A stretch of 64,000 nucleotides of DNA from Fictibacillus phosphorivorans (lineage in GTDB: Bacteria > Bacillota > Bacilli > Bacillales > Fictibacillaceae), in assembly GCF_001629705.1 (NCBI RefSeq), contig NZ_CP015378.1:868001-932000 (forward strand), in the 5' to 3' direction. Below are positions 59,847 through 64,000 of this stretch, one piece after another (position 1 is the stretch's first letter; each line of letters opens with the position of its first letter). Below the pieces are notes generated by a model that saw only the letters and a list, made by a program, of their open reading frames with translations, made no database searches and was not told the origin of the DNA. The translations under genes were made by a program, and so were the position numbers.

Positions 59847-60080
59847 TAAGCCTCCCCAGCAACACCACAGGCTAAAGATGTGCTTTCCACAGGAACACGA
59901 AACAGGTTGTTGTACTCCTCGGAAGGAATAGCTAAATTCCCAAAGCTCACTGAACAGATACCCATAGTAATTTTAAATCGTTTTGTTCCTACCATGTTAA
60001 GAATTCGTGTAAATTGTTTTAATTTTCTAATTTTCGGCTATTTATACTTTAATATGGTTTTTAACAGGAGGGACAATCTC

Positions 60081-60710
60081 ATGATTAAAGCAATTCTACT
60101 TAATGCGTCTCTTAAAAGTGGGGATGAAGTCTCTAATACCGAAAGCTTGATGAACGAAGCGGTGCATATTTTAAATAAGAACAACATAGATACTGAGATG
60201 GTAAGGCTTGCTGACTACAGGATCGCCTATGGCGTATCAGCAGATGAGGGAGCGGGTGATGAGTGGCCAGAGATTTTTGAGAAAGTAAAGTCCGCTGATA
60301 TTCTTATCATCGGAACACCACTTTGGCTCGGTGAAAAGAGCAGTCTTGCTACACAAGCAATAGAGCGGTTATACGGAGCAAGTGGCATGACGAACGAAAA
60401 AGGCCAATATATATTTTATAACAAGGTGGCAGGTGTTGTTGTGACAGGTAATGAGGATGGAGCGAAACACGCGAGTGCTTCTATTCTGTATGGCTTGTCT
60501 CACATTGGGTTCACCATACCGCCGAATGTGGATACATATTGGGTTGGTGAAGCGGGTCCAGGACCTTCCTATATAGAGGCGGAAGGCAACCATAATGATT
60601 TTACGATGCAGCACAATAAAATAATGACGTACAATCTGATTCACTTTGCAAAGCTATTAAAAGAACATCCTATTCCAACAGAAGGCAATGTGGTTGAAAG
60701 CAACAGCTAA
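60081..60710 (+). CDS. NAD(P)H-dependent FMN reductase-like flavoprotein
   Basis: The 209-residue flavodoxin-fold protein starts AILLNASLKSGDEVSNTESLM with the FMN phosphate loop. It contains SADILIIGTPLWLGEKSSLATQAIERLYG and the isoalloxazine-side segment VVVTGNEDGAKHASASILYGL. It probably reduces FMN or quinone-like substrates with NAD(P)H. I chose the ATG at 60081, which follows CAGGAGGGAC; the frame stays open upstream to 59880 without support. It lies 16 bases before egtB, so it may take part in the same transcript and thiol metabolism. Confidence 0.85.
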   Translation: MIKAILLNASLKSGDEVSNTESLMNEAVHILNKNNIDTEMVRLADYRIAYGVSADEGAGDEWPEIFEKVKSADILIIGTPLWLGEKSSLATQAIERLYGASGMTNEKGQYIFYNKVAGVVVTGNEDGAKHASASILYGLSHIGFTIPPNVDTYWVGEAGPGPSYIEAEGNHNDFTMQHNKIMTYNLIHFAKLLKEHPIPTEGNVVESNS

Positions 60711-60726
60711 TTAAGGGAGGATATTT

Positions 60727-62010
60727 ATGGCAATCGATCAGATAGCGGTAGAAAGATTAATTGGGCAATTCGAAAGGATCAGGTCATTATCAGAAAAACT
60801 AGCATCAAAACTTCAAAATGAAGATACGATCATTCAGGCAATGCCAGATGTGAGTCCGCCAAAGTGGCATCTTGCACACACGACATGGTTTTTTGAACGA
60901 TTCATCTTAAAAGAAAAAAATTCCTCGTACATTCCTTTTAATCCTAAGTATGATTATCTTTTTAATTCCTACTATGAAACGATTGGCTCCTATCATCCCA
61001 GACATTCTAGAGGTGTGCTTTCCAGGCCCTCGATGGATGAAGTGTATGCGTATCGCGACTATGTAAACACAGAAATTTTGAGTCTTCTTAGAGACTATGG
61101 AGATGAGGTTCCAAAAGAAGTAGAAGATTTGATTGAGATCGGGCTTCAACACGAACAGCAGCACCAGGAACTTCTTTTAACAGATGTAAAATATAATTTT
61201 AGCTGCAATCCTTTACTACCTTCGTATACAGAATCTTCTTCTTCGCCTGATCACACAAATTCTAGGCAAAAATCACAAGTTACTGAAATTAAGATCGAAG
61301 GAGGACTCGTTGAAATTGGTTTTGATGGACCTGGGTTCTCATTTGATAATGAACGGCCTCGTCACAAGGTTTGGCTGAATGCTTATCAGATATCTTCCCA
61401 TCCTGTAACGAACGGAGAATACCTTTCATTTATTGAGGCGGGGGGATATGAACAGCCTGAGCATTGGTTGTCGGATGGCTGGGCAACCGTTAAAAAAGAA
61501 AAATGGAAACATCCTCTTTATTGGCGTAAGAGCGAGGATGGCTGGTACACGTTCACATTAACAGGTGAAAAGAAATTGAATCTAGATGAACCTGTTTGCC
61601 ATGTAAGTTTTTATGAAGCGGATGCCTTTGCTAGGTGGAGCGGAAAAAGGCTGCCAACAGAAGCAGAATGGGAATATGCAATGAGTTCCATTCCAATAGA
61701 AGGGAATTTTGTTGAGGAAGAATCTTATCATCCGATGACTAGTGAAACCCAGAATAAATCACCGATTAAGAAAGCATTCGGAGATGTATGGGAGTGGACC
61801 AGCAGCCCCTACACCTCGTATCCAGAGAGCAAACCTCTTGAAGGTGCGCTCGGTGAATACAACGCGAAGTTCATGTGCAATCAAATCGTGTTGCGCGGAG
61901 GATCATGTGCGACTTCGAAATGGCATATTCGACCTACTTATCGCAACTTTTTTCAAGCGGATAAAAGATGGCAGTTCAGTGGAATTCGTTTAGCGGGGGA
62001 TCTCACATGA
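60727..62010 (+). CDS. egtB: Ergothioneine biosynthesis sulfoxide synthase EgtB
   Basis: The 427-residue non-haem iron enzyme joins a thiol (gamma-Glu-Cys or Cys) to hercynine with O2. An N-terminal DinB-like helical domain gives H51 (KWHLAHTTWFFE) and H142 and H146 (QHEQQHQELL), the three-His iron site of EgtB. A C-terminal formylglycine-generating-enzyme fold follows, with DNERPRHKVWLNAYQISSHPVTNGEY, RLPTEAEWEYA and LRGGSCAT. It overlaps egtD by four bases. No egtA, egtC or egtE lies here, which may point to the Cys-using EgtB type or to genes elsewhere. Confidence 0.92.
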   Translation: MAIDQIAVERLIGQFERIRSLSEKLASKLQNEDTIIQAMPDVSPPKWHLAHTTWFFERFILKEKNSSYIPFNPKYDYLFNSYYETIGSYHPRHSRGVLSRPSMDEVYAYRDYVNTEILSLLRDYGDEVPKEVEDLIEIGLQHEQQHQELLLTDVKYNFSCNPLLPSYTESSSSPDHTNSRQKSQVTEIKIEGGLVEIGFDGPGFSFDNERPRHKVWLNAYQISSHPVTNGEYLSFIEAGGYEQPEHWLSDGWATVKKEKWKHPLYWRKSEDGWYTFTLTGEKKLNLDEPVCHVSFYEADAFARWSGKRLPTEAEWEYAMSSIPIEGNFVEEESYHPMTSETQNKSPIKKAFGDVWEWTSSPYTSYPESKPLEGALGEYNAKFMCNQIVLRGGSCATSKWHIRPTYRNFFQADKRWQFSGIRLAGDLT

Positions 62011-62972
62011 AAACGGTAAAATCGAACGTCCATTATCACATCGGAAACGAACCAGAAACCGATATGTACGGTGAGGTACTCCAAGGACTACAACAAGAGA
62101 AAAAATTCATTTCTCCCAAGTATTTTTATGATAAAAAAGGTTCAGAACTGTTTGAAGCGATTACGATGCTCTCAGAATATTATCCGACTCGAACAGAACT
62201 TCTGATTTTAAATAAATACAAACATGAAATGGCTAAAGCGATTGGAAGCGATACGGCACTCGTGGAGTTCGGAAGCGGGAGCAGTGAAAAAGTGAGGACG
62301 CTTCTTGAGGCGATGCCTGAACTTAAAGAATATGTACCGATTGATATCTCTAAAGATTTTCTGTATCAATCCGCACGAGCGCTTTCGATTGAGTATCCTC
62401 ATCTCGACGTTCATGCGGTGTCTGCGGATTACACGGATAAGTTTGAGATGCCAGAGCTCTCATCAAAACGAAAAGCTGTATTCTTTCCAGGGTCTACGAT
62501 TGGGAACTTTGAGCCCCAAGAAAGAATGAATTTTTTAAAGATGACAGCAGAATTCCTTAAACCAAATGGTGGTCTATTAATCGGAGTCGATATGAAAAAA
62601 GATCATGCCGTGTTGAATGCGGCTTACAATGATAATAAAGGGATCACAAGTCAATTTAATACAAATTTATTGAATCGATTGAACAGAGAACTTTTGGCAA
62701 ACTTTGACCTTCAAAAATTTAAACATCATGCTTTTTATCATGCAGAAAAGGGCAGAATTGAGATGCATCTTGTAAGCCTGATCAACCAGACGATAACCAT
62801 CGGCGATGAAAATATCTTCTTTTCTGAGGGGGAGACCATTCACACGGAGAATTCTTATAAGTTTACGATTAGTGAGTTTCAGCAAATCGCGAAAGCTTGT
62901 GGGTTCACACCGAAACAAGTATGGTGTGATGATAAGAACTGGTTCAGTATGCATTATCTGGTTGTAGAGTAG
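62007..62972 (+). CDS. egtD: L-histidine N-alpha-methyltransferase EgtD
   Basis: The 321-residue SAM methyltransferase adds three methyl groups to histidine, giving hercynine for EgtB. Family marks are SPKYFYDKKGSELFEAITMLSEYYPTRTE, LVEFGSGSSEKVRTLLEAM as the SAM motif, VFFPGSTIGNFEP, and IEMHLVSLINQ near the C-terminus. I chose the ATG at 62007: it overlaps the egtB stop (ATGA) and follows GCGGGGGA. The longer frame from 61968 lies within egtB. Confidence 0.93.
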   Translation: MKTVKSNVHYHIGNEPETDMYGEVLQGLQQEKKFISPKYFYDKKGSELFEAITMLSEYYPTRTELLILNKYKHEMAKAIGSDTALVEFGSGSSEKVRTLLEAMPELKEYVPIDISKDFLYQSARALSIEYPHLDVHAVSADYTDKFEMPELSSKRKAVFFPGSTIGNFEPQERMNFLKMTAEFLKPNGGLLIGVDMKKDHAVLNAAYNDNKGITSQFNTNLLNRLNRELLANFDLQKFKHHAFYHAEKGRIEMHLVSLINQTITIGDENIFFSEGETIHTENSYKFTISEFQQIAKACGFTPKQVWCDDKNWFSMHYLVVE

Positions 62973-62985
62973 ATGTAAATCCAGG

Positions 62986-63012
62986 GGACTCCTTTTATAA
63001 GGAGTTTCTTTT
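62986..63012 (+). terminator. Terminator of the egtBD operon
   Basis: ACTCCTT / AAGGAGT with a 4-nt loop and flanking G-T pairs, then TTCTTTTG. Confidence 0.7.
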
Positions 63013-63116
63013 GTGTGAACAGGTTAATGGAAAAGAGCGTATTCAAAGCTTTTTGTTGGGCATTTTCTTAGCAAAGAGTGATAATAAAAGAAAATGGTAT
63101 GGGAGAGGGATGGGTC

Positions 63117-64000
63117 ATGAAACTAAAAGGAATTCACCATGTTTCAGCGTTAACTGCAAAAGCACCTGAAAATTTTAAATTCTATACAGAAGTAATGGGT
63201 TTAAGGCTAATCAAAAAAACGGTAAATCAAGATGACACAAGTGTTTACCACTTATTTTATGGTGATGAGAAAGGGAATCCTGGAACAGAGCTTACATTTT
63301 TTGAAATTCCGATGGCTGGAAGAAATCATGATGGAAACAACAGCATTTCGGCTATCTCACTTCGTGTAAAAAATGATGATGCACTTCGTTTTTGGAAAGA
63401 TCGCCTAAAAGAACATGGTATTGAAGCAGAAGATGTAATGGAACGCGCAGGTCGTAACTCGTTAGCGTTTAGAGATCCTGAAGGTCAGAGAATGATCTTA
63501 GTTTCTGATGAAAACAACAAAGGCGTAGCTGGTGGTCAGCCGTGGAGCAAAAGCCCCACACCGCAAGAACATGCAGTCGTGGGGCTTGGACCGGTACGGT
63601 TAACTGTACCTGCAGCTGAACCAACTGTACAAGTGCTAACGGAACTATTAGGCTTCAAAAAAATCGGAACCTATGCACCTGAAGTGGCAGGTCAACCTGA
63701 AATCATTGTGTTAGAAACAGGAGAAGGGGGCAGTGGTGCTGAAGTTCATGTAGAAGAACGAAACGACCTCCCCCAGGAACGACTTGGCCGAGGTGGAGTG
63801 CACCATGTAGCTTTTCGAGTAGATAATGAAGAAGAGCTTCGCGAATGGATTGAAAAAGTAAAAACATCTAGATTTCCGAATTCTGGATTTGTAGATCGTT
63901 TTTATTTTAAATCTCTTTATTTCCGTGAACCCAATCGTATTCTTTTTGAACTCGCAACAGATGGTCCTGGATTTGATACAGATGAAGACTTAGAGCATCT
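63117..64000 (+). CDS. VOC-family ring-cleaving dioxygenase-like protein (cut by window end)
   Basis: The frame opens at the ATG at 63117 and is still open at the last base, giving 294 residues. Two vicinal-oxygen-chelate modules are visible. The first starts IHHVSALTAKAPENFKFYTEVMGL. The second runs from about residue 155, with VRLTVPAAEPTVQVLTELLGF, GRGGVHHVAFRV and the late Glu in RILFELATDGPG. This is the layout of bacillus MhqE/MhqO/YkcA-type proteins tied to quinone and aromatic stress. GGGAGAGG lies upstream. The C-terminus is outside the window. Confidence 0.88.
   Translation, partial: MKLKGIHHVSALTAKAPENFKFYTEVMGLRLIKKTVNQDDTSVYHLFYGDEKGNPGTELTFFEIPMAGRNHDGNNSISAISLRVKNDDALRFWKDRLKEHGIEAEDVMERAGRNSLAFRDPEGQRMILVSDENNKGVAGGQPWSKSPTPQEHAVVGLGPVRLTVPAAEPTVQVLTELLGFKKIGTYAPEVAGQPEIIVLETGEGGSGAEVHVEERNDLPQERLGRGGVHHVAFRVDNEEELREWIEKVKTSRFPNSGFVDRFYFKSLYFREPNRILFELATDGPGFDTDEDLEH

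Noticed and set aside
59880..60080. N-terminal extension of the flavin reductase-like protein
   Set aside because: The open frame upstream has no ribosome site or family similarity; the flavodoxin fold starts at the ATG at 60081 after CAGGAGGGAC.
61968..62006. Longer start of egtD
   Set aside because: It would lie inside egtB; the ATGA overlap at 62007 with GCGGGGGA upstream is the usual coupling.
1..64000. tRNA, rRNA or insertion-sequence transposase genes
   Set aside because: No cloverleaf with CCA-type acceptor ends, no rRNA landmarks and no transposase motifs were seen on either strand.

Overview
The window looks like chromosomal DNA of a low-G+C, endospore-forming Bacillaceae bacterium; a Fictibacillus-like relative is my best guess, from gene content only. 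The signs are strong AGGAGG ribosome sites, frequent TTG and GTG starts, a YjcZ-type sporulation microprotein, CcpA- and Fur-like operators and a Bacillaceae-type palindromic repeat. There are no rRNA or tRNA genes, phage genes, insertion-sequence transposases or CRISPR arrays. Both ends cut genes: the 3' end of metX on the left, and a ring-cleaving dioxygenase-like VOC gene on the right.

Layout. 1-20.4 kb is mostly housekeeping: metX-hom, a giant secreted phosphodiesterase/phosphatase, a YjcZ microprotein, a 2H phosphoesterase, mscL, a nuclease-helicase fusion, two methyltransferases, an AbgT transporter with its M20 amidohydrolase, a FAD oxidase with a half-size MFS protein, small membrane proteins, and Nudix, HIT and aldo/keto reductase genes. 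20.6-31 kb holds a DJ-1 protein and a Fur-box-controlled seven-gene operon for a citrate-hydroxamate (schizokinen-type) siderophore. 31-37 kb is a mixed set of acetyltransferases, a kinase-like protein and small DUF proteins. 37.3-40.8 kb is a niacin-salvage operon (NrtR-like regulator, pncA, pncB, nadD) with two matching operators placed just after -10 boxes. 41-43.6 kb has a DDAH-like enzyme and a soluble histidine kinase.

43.9-54.2 kb is a complete anthranilate / 3-hydroxyanthranilate meta-cleavage pathway. It comprises an IclR regulator, an HpaB-type hydroxylase, 3-hydroxyanthranilate dioxygenase, ACMS decarboxylase, aminomuconate semialdehyde dehydrogenase, aminomuconate deaminase, tautomerase, oxalocrotonate decarboxylase, hydratase, aldolase and acylating acetaldehyde dehydrogenase. 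Together they would turn anthranilate into pyruvate and acetyl-CoA. Two cre-like sites precede it, and two inverted copies of a ~130-bp non-coding repeat sit inside it. 54.5-59.7 kb has a manganese catalase and a two-component system followed by PepSY and SCO (copper/haem) genes. 60-63 kb has a flavin reductase-like gene followed by egtB-egtD, the core of ergothioneine biosynthesis.

The least explained feature is a set of six intergenic arrays with a 20-21 bp period (about 10.07, 20.38, 31.05, 42.12, 54.24 and 59.73 kb). They fall into four sequence families. Several share a fixed anchor sequence at one end; one anchor, seen at three loci, contains TGTCGAA, which matches the Spo0A-box core. 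I know no described role for them.
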